In this document: piece after piece, positions 50,201 through 57,867 of the stretch | How positions within the stretch are numbered: the stretch's first letter is position 1 | Layout: each line of letters starts with the position of its first letter | NCBI RefSeq assembly: GCF_009688965.1 | Contig: NZ_AP021875.1 | Coordinates: 6,448,001 to 6,512,000 of the forward strand | DNA from: Desulfosarcina widdelii | Lineage (GTDB): Bacteria > Desulfobacterota > Desulfobacteria > Desulfobacterales > Desulfosarcinaceae | Direction of reading: 5' to 3' | DNA: 64,000 nt | The notes under the pieces: generated by a model | The model's input: the letters and a program-made list of their open reading frames with translations, nothing else | Told to the model about the DNA's origin: nothing | Database searches by the model: none | Translations under genes and position numbers: made by a program

Positions 50201-50524
50201 CTAACCGGCAGCCTTCATGGGAGGAAGGGTCGGAAGATGAAAACGGCGGCATTGTGTAGACATTGCCGATTCCGGAACTCCAACCAAATGACGCGCCATA
50301 TCCAGACACCCTTCGCAGCCGGTCTGACAGCCGAACAGAAGATTGACGTAAATGCGATTGGCATTTGCACCGTCGATGCTTTTGATCCTGTCTTCCAGTT
50401 TTGCCTGGCATTCTCCGCACGGCACGTTCCATGGGGCATCGTCAAAGACGTCCGCGTCCTCTTTCCTGAACCTGAAGACGGAAGTCGTGCGGCAAACCGG
50501 ACAGATATTGATGATCTCGATCAT
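50201..50524 (-). CDS. zinc-ribbon phage protein
   Basis: 107 residues from ATG 50524, overlapping the previous gene's stop (ATGA) with AAAAGGAGGTCC upstream. Four C-x-x-C type pairs: NICPVCRTTSVF, PCGECQAKLED, FGCQTGCEGCLDMARHL. These make one or two zinc sites. FRFRKEDADVFDDAPWNV is acidic. It belongs to the early operon; no family recognised. Confidence 0.72.
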   Translation of the reverse strand: MIEIINICPVCRTTSVFRFRKEDADVFDDAPWNVPCGECQAKLEDRIKSIDGANANRIYVNLLFGCQTGCEGCLDMARHLVGVPESAMSTQCRRFHLPTLPPMKAAG

Positions 50525-50763
50525 TGCTGGACCTCCTTTTCGGGCCAGAACGTTTCTCCCAGACGCTTTTCGATGTGGCTGCGGATCCGCTGATTTTTGC
50601 GGGTCCCTTTCACAACCTGGTAGATGTACTGGCGGGATACCCCCAGTTCGCGAGCCCACAGGGCCATATTCTGGTCGGCGACCATGGCCATGACCCGGAT
50701 CCTGTAACTGGTGGGCAGATTGTCGAGCTGTAAAACGCAACTGTCTTGTCCATTGGTGTCCAT
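50521..50763 (-). CDS. Ner-like HTH protein
   Basis: 80 residues. RIRVMAMVADQNMALWAREL, then GVSRQYIYQVVKGTRKNQRI is a clear helix-turn-helix of the size and position of Mu Ner, the early-promoter down-regulator. It starts directly at the stop of the 50764-51189 gene. Ner family identity is inferred from location; the HTH itself is clear. Confidence 0.75.
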   Translation of the reverse strand: MDTNGQDSCVLQLDNLPTSYRIRVMAMVADQNMALWARELGVSRQYIYQVVKGTRKNQRIRSHIEKRLGETFWPEKEVQQ

Positions 50764-51189
50764 TTAAAGCTCCGATTCGATTTTACGGATTCTGCGGCCC
50801 TGTTCCTTGACGACCATTTTGGCCTTGGCCCAGGCTAACAATTTCTGATCCCGGTCTCCGATCACCCGCAGCCCCATGGGCCGGGTCAACACATCCATAG
50901 CGGAACATTGACCCACCGCAGCGCAGAACACCGGCAGGGCCTTTAAGGGGATCTGCCGCTTCAGGTCGTTGGGGTTGAGCCACTTTTCGAAAATCTCGAT
51001 GGTCAACCGGCGATTATTGCCCCGCGCCAGGTTCACGCCATAGCGTTCGGCAAACATGTTCATCCGGTCGACGATCTGTTCTCTGGAAAGGCCGCTGGCG
51101 CGCACATCATCATTCAATGCTTCTTTGACAGGACGGGCGACGTTCAAGGTGGGCTCGTCAAACAGGCTGAGTTGGATCGCTCGAGGCAT
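50764..51189 (-). CDS. first early-operon protein, regulator-like
   Basis: 141 residues. It begins MPRAIQLSLFDEPTLNVARP, then DVRASGLSREQIVDRMNMFA, RRLTIEIFEKWLNP and LPVFCAAVGQCSAMDVLTRP. A basic coiled tail ends it (VVKEQGRRIRKIESEL). It is the first gene after the repressor-operator region and is paralogous to 46998-47417. A role in early-promoter control or a transposase cofactor is possible. Confidence 0.7.
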   Translation of the reverse strand: MPRAIQLSLFDEPTLNVARPVKEALNDDVRASGLSREQIVDRMNMFAERYGVNLARGNNRRLTIEIFEKWLNPNDLKRQIPLKALPVFCAAVGQCSAMDVLTRPMGLRVIGDRDQKLLAWAKAKMVVKEQGRRIRKIESEL

Positions 51190-51444
51190 TTTGTCCGGCC
51201 ATTCGCTTTGGATTGTCCGAAATTACAACGAAATCGGACGTTGACATGGCAAGCTAAGCCGTTTTAATCTGCGGCTGAAATACGTTACCTTGTTATCATT
51301 GATACTAAATAATAATTAATTTGTCAATATAAACCACTTGAAAAATTTAGTTGAGTAAAGTGGTTTTCTGAGGCGCTTTATCTAAACGTTTAGACATAAA
51401 CGGTTATAAATAAACGTTAAACATGAATTTAGGCTATTAAATCA
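51190..51444. promoter_or_regulatory. divergent control region between repressor and early operon
   Basis: TCTAAACGTTTAGA (51381-51394) is a perfect 14-bp palindrome, followed by TAAACGGTTATA and TAAACGTTAAAC, a cluster of three repressor-type sites 50 bases before the repressor start. Near the early genes, TTGTCCGAAAT and AATCGGACGTTGACA (51213-51247) form a second imperfect inverted pair. This is the expected operator layout of Mu-like phages. Confidence 0.68.
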
Positions 51445-51897
51445 ATGACAAAGAAGACTTTTTCAGAACGATTAAACTATATAATTACAAAGTCGGACGT
51501 TACAAAAAAAGATTTTGCGAGGAAATGTGGAAAAAGTGAGCCGCAACTATATGCTTATTTGAATGGAGCGCAGTTGCCTGGGACGGATTTTTATCGAAAA
51601 CTGAAGGAGGAATACCCACAAGTAAATCTCAACTGGCTTATTTCTGAAGAGGGCATGCCATTAATAGAACACATGAATGTTGAAAACTCCCTACCTATCG
51701 ATCCCGCAGTAAGTTTTGTTTTTGAAGTAGAGAATGAGTTAGGTATTGAACTGAAAGATAAGCAGAGACAGGCCGTGCTGGCTATTTTGCGACGAGATGT
51801 GAATCGCTGTTTGAAGGAGCAAAAGAGCGATATTTTAAACCTAATTTCATCCTTCTCAGAAGAGCAATTGGAAGACCAAGAAAGGAATTCCCAATAA
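51445..51897 (+). CDS. Mu-like phage repressor (c-type, XRE/CI HTH)
   Basis: 150 residues. N-terminal HTH of the CI/XRE type: FSERLNYIITKSDVTKKDFA, then RKCGKSEPQLYAYLNGAQLP and KLKEEYPQVNLNWLISEEGM, which ends with the CI-family LNWL..EG motif. The rest is helical (ELKDKQRQAVLAILRRDVNR) and may oligomerise. It is transcribed away from the early genes and toward the left phage end, as c is in Mu. It probably binds the TAAACGTT-type sites just upstream. Confidence 0.85.
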   Translation: MTKKTFSERLNYIITKSDVTKKDFARKCGKSEPQLYAYLNGAQLPGTDFYRKLKEEYPQVNLNWLISEEGMPLIEHMNVENSLPIDPAVSFVFEVENELGIELKDKQRQAVLAILRRDVNRCLKEQKSDILNLISSFSEEQLEDQERNSQ

Positions 51898-51972
51898 AAA
51901 AGCAGTATGTGAAAACTGTTTTAAGGTTACCGAAGAAAAGCAACTCGCCTTGATATTTTCCTGAAACGTAGC

Positions 51973-52104
51973 TGTCCAACGTCATCTTTCCTATATAGTT
52001 TTGTATAAGTGTAACATATAGATATTACACCGACATTCCTGTCTGTCCAACGTTGGAAAAACGTGTCCAACGTTCTGTCCAACCTTTATAAGGAACGTTG
52101 GACA
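51973..52104. repeat. five TGTCCAACGTT repeats marking the Mu-like left end
   Basis: TGTCCAACGTC (51973), TGTCCAACGTT (52044), TGTCCAACGTT (52064) and TGTCCAACCTT (52076) on the plus strand, and TGTCCAACGTT on the minus strand (52104-52094). Multiple transposase-binding sites of this kind make up the ends of Mu-like phages. The outermost copy ends in CA at 52103-52104, i.e. TG on the minus strand, the expected terminal dinucleotide. Confidence 0.72.
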
Positions 52105-52435
52105 TAGGATTTATCAGAAGTAGGAGGGAATTTATTTAAACAACAGAAGGTTATGATAATTTTTGGCAATTCAAATTTCTGATTTTGTGTGGAAATGGTT
52201 ATAGTCTTTGGTTGCTTCGCCACGATTTTTCTGATTCTTAAAAATCATCTAAAAATCGTTCTCCAAAATGCACGCTTGAACCCACAACTACCAAGAATCA
52301 CGTCGAATTCTAACCACTCATCACCGCGAATAACCGGCAATCACCGCCCAAAAGTTTTTTCTGAGTTTGTGTGGCAACCCATAATTGGTTCGGGTCAGTT
52401 TTGGGAAAAAGTCTCACACAGACTCTCACACAGAA

Positions 52436-52469
52436 AGAAAAAGGGGTTAACCCTTTCGAGCTAACCCCT
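52436..52469 (-). terminator. terminator behind the tRNA-Asn fragment
   Basis: AGGGGTTA (52442-52449) pairs with TAACCCCT (52462-52469) and five U follow in minus-strand RNA. It lies 10 bases after the CCA end of the tRNA fragment, as expected for the original tRNA terminator. Confidence 0.78.
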
Positions 52470-52478
52470 TGTTTTGTT

Positions 52479-52522
52479 TGGCTCCCCAGCACGGACTCGA
52501 ACCGCGGACCCAGTGGTTAACA
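52479..52522 (-). tRNA. 3' half of tRNA-Asn (GTT), attachment-site duplicate
   Basis: Minus-strand reading gives CTGTTAACCACTGGGT (anticodon loop with GTT, 3' anticodon stem), then CGCGGTTCGAGTCCGTG (T-arm, stem CGCGG/CCGTG) and CTGGGGAGCCA (acceptor 3' strand, discriminator G, CCA). No D-arm or 5' acceptor strand is found before it. This is the copy left when an element integrates in the 3' half of a tRNA gene; the intact gene should be at the other end, beyond 64000. Confidence 0.88.
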
Positions 52523-52779
52523 GGCATTGCCTCCAAGTTTCCTACATTCCTCAAAATAAAGTATCTTACAGAAATAACAGGACATTACGATTATCAAGTT
52601 TAAGCGATAATAATCAGTTTTATCCGATTTTTTCATAAAAACCCCACACAAAACCCCACACAAAGATCATCCCGCCTTTGTTCCCACCAATAAATCGAGC
52701 ATTCACTCTAAACCTTTCCGCCTAACCGCCGATACAACCAAAGTAGCCAACCATCAAGTTCCATAGCCACCAACTCAAA

Positions 52780-55032
52780 ATGCCGAGGGGTGCTATGCTC
52801 GACAAAGTCAAAGTTGAAGAAGTGCCGGCAGTTGTCGCCCTGCCAGATGACCTCGCAAACCCCGATCACATCACAATCATCAAGGGTTCAACTGACATCC
52901 TGCTCATTGCCCCTCACGCTTGCATCCGAGACGGTAAACCCAAGGACGATGAAAACACGGGACCCATTACCGAAGCGGTGGCCAGACAAATCGGGTGTTC
53001 CGCCATCATCAACACGCACTATCACAAGCCCGACAAGAAGAAATACCGTAAGGGCCACAAGCCCAAAATCGACGAATACCCATACGGCTCGGAATACGAC
53101 AACCTAAATCTGAATGTCATTGCCCATGCCGAGCAGGTACCGGGCTACTTGGGTGCCATTCGCGATGTAGTTGGCGAACCTGGACGGCCTGGTAAAACAA
53201 CAGTGATCTGGATTCACGGGGCTGATGACATAAAAGCCAAGGTAGTGGCTGACGCAGGCACATACGATTCCCCGCCGGCAGAAATCGATGCCTTCATTGG
53301 CTACGGACAAGGCGACGAACCAAAGACGAAAACCGGTGGGGATCGGCATACAGCCGAACCGGAAACGGTAGAGCGATTTCGAAAGGCCCTCATCAGCAAC
53401 GGAATGAACGCAGTTCCTACCGATGATAATGCCGACAACTACCGGGGCCGTAGCGAAGCGGGAATGAACCAGTGGTTTAGGAATGAAGGTTATACCTTTG
53501 GCCAAGTGGAATCCATCCAGCTGGAAATCCGCAAAGGTGGTTTTCGGGACCTTCATCATAACATCGAAAAAACGGCTGGCATCCTGATCGAGGCATTGAG
53601 CCAGGAAATTTTGGTTCCAAATAACCAAAAGGAAATCAAAGCCGACGAACGCCTGGTGGAAGTCGCCTTTACCCATCTTCAAGGCATTTTCGCCAAGCAC
53701 ATTCACGAGGCGATGCTACATGGCGGCCGGTATTTGGTGCGGACCTTTTACGGTTCTTACAAGAATGCCCGAGAAAACAATAAGATTCGTAAAGAATCAC
53801 TCCACCAGTTGATACAGAAGTTGAGCGAGGTTTCCGGCAAGGCCCCGAAGAAAACCTGGATTTATGACGCGGTCAAACTTGCGGTTGACGATCACCACTT
53901 TCGGTCCACAAAATTCCGTTTGTACGGAAAGATTGGACATTCCCATAAGGTTCTGCTTACCCGTGTGCCTGAAATAACGAGAAAAAAACGATTGGTGAAG
54001 GAGATCGCCAAAGCCAACGGGGTATACACTGTCGAAAAACTTCGTCAACGTATCAAGGAAACTGCTAAAACCAATCGGGTCTTCATCACGCCTGAAAATG
54101 TACCGGCCGACGCGACATTGGAACAACAGGAACGAAAAAAGTTGGAGGAGTTGTTAGGAAACCTGGATCAGCGTATTGCCAACCGCCAGAATGAACTTGT
54201 CCGATACAATGCCGATAGGGAACGAGTAGATCGGATAATCAAATCCAAACCAAAAGATAAACGGAAACCTCGAAAAGTCGGTTTCAGAGATTGGACCGAT
54301 CCTTCCTGTAATGTCAACATCCAAACCGGATGCTCGAATAACTGTCGCTATTGTTATGCCAAGACACAGGCATACCGCCGGGAGCAAGTGGCACTCGGCA
54401 GTTGGGCAGACCAATTCATTCGCAGGCACGACGTTGATAAGCATCGCAACCTATACCACGGACTGGTTGGGTTCCCTTCGACACACGACATCACACCAAA
54501 AAACTTGGACGAGTATCTGTATGTCCTGGGAAAGTTGCTGCGGGCGGGCAATGAAGTCCTGATCGTATCCAAGCCCCGTCTGAAATGTATAAAGGAAATC
54601 TGTGATGCCTGCCGGTTCTTCAAGGATAAAATCCTGTTCCGTTTCACCATCGGGGCGATGGAAAATGACATTCTCCGGTTCTGGGAACCAAACGCCCCGG
54701 CTTACGAGGAACGCAAGGAGTGCCTGGAATATGCCTATGACAAAGATTTCAGAACGTCCCTGAGTATGGAACCTTTGTTGGCGATGAACCAGGCAGACCA
54801 GATGATAGCAGACCTTTATTTTTCAGTAAGCGAGGACATCTGGATTGGGCCGATGAACCATCTAAATGAGATGAAAAAAGACGCAGATACGGACCTGTTG
54901 GCCGAAATCGCAACGATAGAAACCGGACAGACAGCGGAAGCACTCCGAACACTGTACGATTCCTACAAAGGCGATCCGCTTATCAAGTGGAAAACGGGAG
55001 CACGGGACCTTATCAAGCCCGATGAAATGTAA
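52780..55032 (+). CDS. fusion protein: FGase-like domain + helical HTH-like region + radical SAM domain
   Basis: 750 residues (ATG 52780; ATG 52795 has GAGGGG before it). Domain 1 (about 25-270) resembles N-formylglutamate amidohydrolases: DILLIAPHACIRDGK, DDENTGPITEAVARQIG, SAIINTHYHKP, TVIWIHGADD and ESIQLEIRKGGFRD, which include the His/Glu zinc-type positions. Domain 2 (about 280-480) is helical, with KTWIYDAVKLAVDDHHF, GKIGHSHKVLLTRVP and GVYTVEKLRQRI, a pattern like DUF1016-N/ParB-type segments. Domain 3 (about 500-750) is radical SAM with Cys518-x3-Cys522-x2-Cys525 (TGCSNNCRYCYAKT), similar to spore-photoproduct-lyase-like proteins. I know of no characterised protein with this layout. 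The first gene inside the element. Confidence 0.75.
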   Translation: MPRGAMLDKVKVEEVPAVVALPDDLANPDHITIIKGSTDILLIAPHACIRDGKPKDDENTGPITEAVARQIGCSAIINTHYHKPDKKKYRKGHKPKIDEYPYGSEYDNLNLNVIAHAEQVPGYLGAIRDVVGEPGRPGKTTVIWIHGADDIKAKVVADAGTYDSPPAEIDAFIGYGQGDEPKTKTGGDRHTAEPETVERFRKALISNGMNAVPTDDNADNYRGRSEAGMNQWFRNEGYTFGQVESIQLEIRKGGFRDLHHNIEKTAGILIEALSQEILVPNNQKEIKADERLVEVAFTHLQGIFAKHIHEAMLHGGRYLVRTFYGSYKNARENNKIRKESLHQLIQKLSEVSGKAPKKTWIYDAVKLAVDDHHFRSTKFRLYGKIGHSHKVLLTRVPEITRKKRLVKEIAKANGVYTVEKLRQRIKETAKTNRVFITPENVPADATLEQQERKKLEELLGNLDQRIANRQNELVRYNADRERVDRIIKSKPKDKRKPRKVGFRDWTDPSCNVNIQTGCSNNCRYCYAKTQAYRREQVALGSWADQFIRRHDVDKHRNLYHGLVGFPSTHDITPKNLDEYLYVLGKLLRAGNEVLIVSKPRLKCIKEICDACRFFKDKILFRFTIGAMENDILRFWEPNAPAYEERKECLEYAYDKDFRTSLSMEPLLAMNQADQMIADLYFSVSEDIWIGPMNHLNEMKKDADTDLLAEIATIETGQTAEALRTLYDSYKGDPLIKWKTGARDLIKPDEM

Positions 55033-55143
55033 TCGTGCTGGCCGTCATCAAAGATTACCGTGTGTAGAAACGACCCGCTTATCAAGTAAAAAACAGAAGC
55101 GTTGAAAATAATCACAGACCAAAACTAAACGAAAGGAAAACCA

Positions 55144-55425
55144 ATGGGTGATTATTCAGATTTGGAGACCATTTATTATGCTTACAGAGACGCCAGGGAT
55201 TATATTGAACAAGCCGACGCAAAAATAAAGGAACTTGAAGACCGCTTTGGCAATAAAGATGTCATCAAATCAATCTACAAGCATAATGAATTGTTGAGGA
55301 AAATCGCACATAATTTGGCTCATTTTTTTGAAGAAATGGAAGAGGAAGGTGAAGGGCAATACCAAGAAATAATCCCTATAAAAGACATAGAAGAACACCT
55401 CAAAGGCGTAGTCCTTTGGGGATAA
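55144..55425 (+). CDS. small acidic coiled-coil protein, unknown
   Basis: 93 residues, CGAAAGGAAAACC before ATG. Helical throughout: LETIYYAYRDARDYIEQADA, then KIKELEDRFGNKDVIKSIYK and LAHFFEEMEEEGEGQYQEII. It is acidic overall. It follows the radical-SAM fusion after 111 bases and could be its partner, but there is no direct evidence. Confidence 0.65.
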   Translation: MGDYSDLETIYYAYRDARDYIEQADAKIKELEDRFGNKDVIKSIYKHNELLRKIAHNLAHFFEEMEEEGEGQYQEIIPIKDIEEHLKGVVLWG

Positions 55426-55782
55426 CGTTTTTAGCCAAATTTTTAGGAACCGTGATTCGAAAAACGATTACACCACAGAGTGCGTGTCACCGGTACCCGT
55501 GACAGTGTAATAACAAGCGTCACGAAAAGTGTAATGAAACGGCCTAATAGTGTAATAGTATAATGATTACAGAATAATAGCGATTACACTTTGAAAGCCG
55601 TGGCGTTCGCTATTCATTACGGCACCTGTCGCAATAAATGGCCGTAAAACCCATTGAAATAGCATAGAAAATACACCGAAAAGCCTGACCTGCTATGGTT
55701 GGGCTTTTCGTTTTTCAAAATCATTTGACAAATGATAGCAGCAAATGTTACTATGTTACAAAAATTCATAAAGGAGGGCATC
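55426..55782. other. 357-bp intergenic with AGTGTAAT repeats and terminator
   Basis: No gene seen. AGTGTAAT occurs at 55504, 55529 and 55549 and its complement ATTACACT at 55583, giving an iteron-like cluster. A terminator follows at 55677. This is the most distinctive non-coding stretch of the element and could be an origin or a repressor-binding site. Confidence 0.55.
55677..55715 (+). terminator. intrinsic terminator
   Basis: CGAAAAGCC (55677-55685) pairs perfectly with GGCTTTTCG (55702-55710), followed by TTTTT. It separates the radical-SAM unit from the small AT-rich genes. Confidence 0.85.
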
Positions 55783-56235
55783 ATGAGTCAAGTGATTCGA
55801 ATACCTGAGCATCTATACAAGAGATTGGAAACACACGCAAAAGGATTTGATACGCCAGCGGGTGTGATTGAAAGGGTTTTGAGCTTTTATGAAAAACATC
55901 GCGGACAAGAGATAGGATACGACAATAGTCTAGAGTCTAGTACGCCAGATGTAACTAGACGTGAAACTAGTTCTGCTATATTTAAAAGAAAAAATAGTAG
56001 TGCTTGTGCCACCGAAAGGTTCAGGCGTGAGATTGAAAATGGAATTTACACTATTACAAGCCCAGGTGGTATTTCAAAGTCATTTAACCTTCCTAATGTA
56101 AATGATAAACAAGCAATACAAGAACTTACTCATAGAGTAGAAGATTTTGTCAAAGATCAAGGTGGAAAGATCGGGCAAATAACTTCTGCTAGGAAGAAAC
56201 TCACTGAATTTGGATATCACATTACAAAACAATAA
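55783..56235 (+). CDS. ribbon-helix-helix-like DNA-binding protein
   Basis: 150 residues from ATG 55783 (AAAGGAGGGC upstream). The N-terminus SQVIRIPEHLYKRLETHAKG, then FDTPAGVIERVLSFYEKH fits a ribbon-helix-helix fold. A variable Ser/Thr-rich linker (about 48-75) leads to a second domain (FRREIENGIYTITSPGGISK, then SARKKLTEFGYHITK). It could be an autoregulator of the two-gene unit with 56279-56530. Its codon use is AT-rich compared with flanking genes. Confidence 0.7.
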   Translation: MSQVIRIPEHLYKRLETHAKGFDTPAGVIERVLSFYEKHRGQEIGYDNSLESSTPDVTRRETSSAIFKRKNSSACATERFRREIENGIYTITSPGGISKSFNLPNVNDKQAIQELTHRVEDFVKDQGGKIGQITSARKKLTEFGYHITKQ

Positions 56236-56278
56236 AGAGTCAATACGATTGTACTGGCAGTGTTTAGAGGAGGAAAAA

Positions 56279-56530
56279 ATGATAAGAGCATTTCAAATAA
56301 GGCGGATTATCTATAATCGGATGCCAAAAAACCGCTGGGTATCAATAAGAGAAATTTACCATCTTGTTGAAAAATTTGGTGATTTGGATAATGAGGATTT
56401 TTACCCCTCCGCCCCTGATAATAACGAGCCAAAGTGGAAACGAAATGTCAGAAATGTTCTTTTGGCGGATAAAAGAAATGAAAGATTATCTTGGAAGGTT
56501 GGCGAAGAAAAATACCGTCTTTCTGGATAA
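56279..56530 (+). CDS. small winged-helix-like protein
   Basis: 83 residues from ATG 56279 (GAGGAGGAAAAA upstream). MIRAFQIRRIIYNRMPKNRW, then VSIREIYHLVEKFGDLDNED and PKWKRNVRNVLLADKRNERL, WKVGEEKYRLSG recall the small winged-helix N-domain of restriction proteins (W-x-R-x-x-R-N-x-L). No catalytic domain is attached. It lies 43 bases after the RHH-like gene and is probably co-transcribed. Confidence 0.65.
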   Translation: MIRAFQIRRIIYNRMPKNRWVSIREIYHLVEKFGDLDNEDFYPSAPDNNEPKWKRNVRNVLLADKRNERLSWKVGEEKYRLSG

Positions 56531-56662
56531 TCGGACCGCCTTTCAAAGATTTATAGGAACTACCTTATCCTTAGTTTCAAAAATATAGCTTCCTAGTCCC
56601 GAAATGTAGTGCTATTTGTTCAATACCACAGTGAATAATGTAAAAATCAAAGGAGAGTGAAA

Positions 56663-56890
56663 ATGGAAAACGAAAGATTGATTAGATTAATTTCTTTGGC
56701 TAATCTGGCTGGGTTACCAATCATTGATGTGCGAGATGATATAATAAGAAATTTTAACGATTCTGAAACTCGGGGAAGAATTTTAAGAAATCTGGAAAAA
56801 ATCCACAAGGCAATATTAAATATCCCTCGTGATTTGGACAAAGAAAAAATTTCTGAATTTGAATATGAATGGCCACATTCTACCATATGA
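56663..56890 (+). CDS. small helical protein, unknown
   Basis: 75 residues from ATG 56663 (AAGGAG 7 bases upstream). ENERLIRLISLANLAGLPII, then DVRDDIIRNFNDSETRGRIL and RNLEKIHKAILNIPRDLDKE. Fully helical, no family recognised. Part of the AT-rich run of small genes. Confidence 0.6.
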   Translation: MENERLIRLISLANLAGLPIIDVRDDIIRNFNDSETRGRILRNLEKIHKAILNIPRDLDKEKISEFEYEWPHSTI

Positions 56891-56952
56891 CGTCTCTATA
56901 CAATCTAATATAGATGCTATACTCACTATCTTTTAAATATATAGGGATACTA

Positions 56953-57522
56953 ATGAAAATAAAAAACGTTATTATATTTCTTTCCCTTTTTATTATTCCA
57001 ATACAAACGGTGAATGCTGATACTCCAACAATTGATAATAAAGGATGGAAAGGTAGAAAAACTTACGCAATACTATTAATGAAGCATATTGAAAAAATCG
57101 ACCAATGCTTTCCAGAACTAACACCTGATGAAAAGCAATGGTTAGATCACGAGTTTGAAGAATATAAAAAAAACAATAATGTCAAAAGGTTTTATTTAAA
57201 TGTAAAAAAAAGTAAAATTTTTAAAATTCACAAAATTAAAGAATGTAATAAAATAATGAACTCCGCTTTACACACAATATGTGATGAAACGCTCCCTGAA
57301 ATAAATGAAATTAAAATTTGGCTAATAATTGCCAGTTCTCTGATGGAATCAGAATACTGGCAATTCATTTATGATTTTACAATTGATGGTATTATTGAAA
57401 AAGAAATTACATTTAATAATGAATTTACTGAATTCGCTATATACGACAAAGAAACTGTTTATCATAATAATGGGATTGTTCCATCAAGGAAAATTCTACA
57501 GGCGATTTTTACAAATTATTAG
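56953..57522 (+). CDS. secreted protein of unknown function
   Basis: 189 residues from ATG 56953 with a signal peptide (KIKNVIIFLSLFIIPIQTVN, cleavage near NADT). The mature chain is helical and rich in Lys, Asn and Ile, with three Cys (KIDQCFPELT, KECNKIM, HTICDETL) and a region ALHTICDETLPEINEIKIWL. No family recognised. It is the only exported product in the visible part of the element. Very AT-rich. Confidence 0.68.
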   Translation: MKIKNVIIFLSLFIIPIQTVNADTPTIDNKGWKGRKTYAILLMKHIEKIDQCFPELTPDEKQWLDHEFEEYKKNNNVKRFYLNVKKSKIFKIHKIKECNKIMNSALHTICDETLPEINEIKIWLIIASSLMESEYWQFIYDFTIDGIIEKEITFNNEFTEFAIYDKETVYHNNGIVPSRKILQAIFTNY

Positions 57523-57540
57523 AAATTTATAGGAATTAAA

Positions 57541-57867
57541 ATGATAGTTTGCCAACATAAAAAATCAAAAAAATATTTTATTGTTGTCAAAGACGATGGC
57601 TCACCCAACAAAACATTTATTACCCCAGAAGGAAATATTAGGACTGGCATAGATATTAATTTCTTCCAAGAAGAATTCGAAGTCGGCAATAATTTACCAA
57701 TGCCTAACCAATACATCAATGAAAAGCAATTAAAATCTTACGTATTTTACAACTGTTGTATTAATGAAGAACCCATCGAAAAATATGAGATATTAATCGA
57801 TGAGATGACAGATGGTGAACGTAGGATTCTGATTAACCAACTTAAGCACAAACTTGGTAAAAAATAA
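57541..57867 (+). CDS. hypothetical protein
   Basis: 108 residues, TAGGA before ATG, 18 bases after the secreted protein gene. IVCQHKKSKKYFIVVKDDGS, then KTFITPEGNIRTGIDINFFQ and NEKQLKSYVFYNCCINEEPI. Mixed alpha/beta, no family recognised. Probably in an operon with the secreted protein, so the pair may be an immunity or export unit, though nothing proves this. Confidence 0.62.
   Translation: MIVCQHKKSKKYFIVVKDDGSPNKTFITPEGNIRTGIDINFFQEEFEVGNNLPMPNQYINEKQLKSYVFYNCCINEEPIEKYEILIDEMTDGERRILINQLKHKLGKK

Larger units (their letters stand above)
36165..52104 (-). mobile_element. Mu-like transposable prophage, defective (no head or tail genes)
   Basis: The block holds, in Mu order but on the minus strand, a repressor (51445, divergent), ner-like HTH, transposase A (47430), transposition ATPase B (46237), GemA (45245), DUF3164 (44338), gp25/gp26/gp27-like genes (38279-39572), a Mor-like activator and a Dam methylase. 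Terminase, portal, protease, head and tail genes are missing. Its outer left end is probably at 52104, where repeats of TGTCCAACGTT end in a terminal TG/CA; the right end is not found. The two HU-like genes at the low-coordinate edge may be host genes. Confidence 0.75.
52176..52665. repeat. integrase arm-type sites around the tRNA-Asn attachment core
   Basis: TTTCTGATTTTGTGTGG (52176-52192) and TTTTTCTGAGTTTGTGTGG (52356-52374) lie left of the core; the tandem CCCCACACAAAA pair (52642-52665) lies right of it. CTCACACAG also occurs twice at 52413-52434. The shared GTGTGG/CCACAC core fits arm sites bound by the integrase N-domain. Presence on both sides of the core is like an attP, or a junction of two tandem elements. 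No gene lies in 52105-52779. Confidence 0.55.

Noticed and set aside
52479..52560. A complete tRNA-Asn gene
   Set aside because: Only the anticodon loop, T-arm and acceptor 3' strand are present. No D-arm or 5' acceptor strand occurs upstream on the minus strand.
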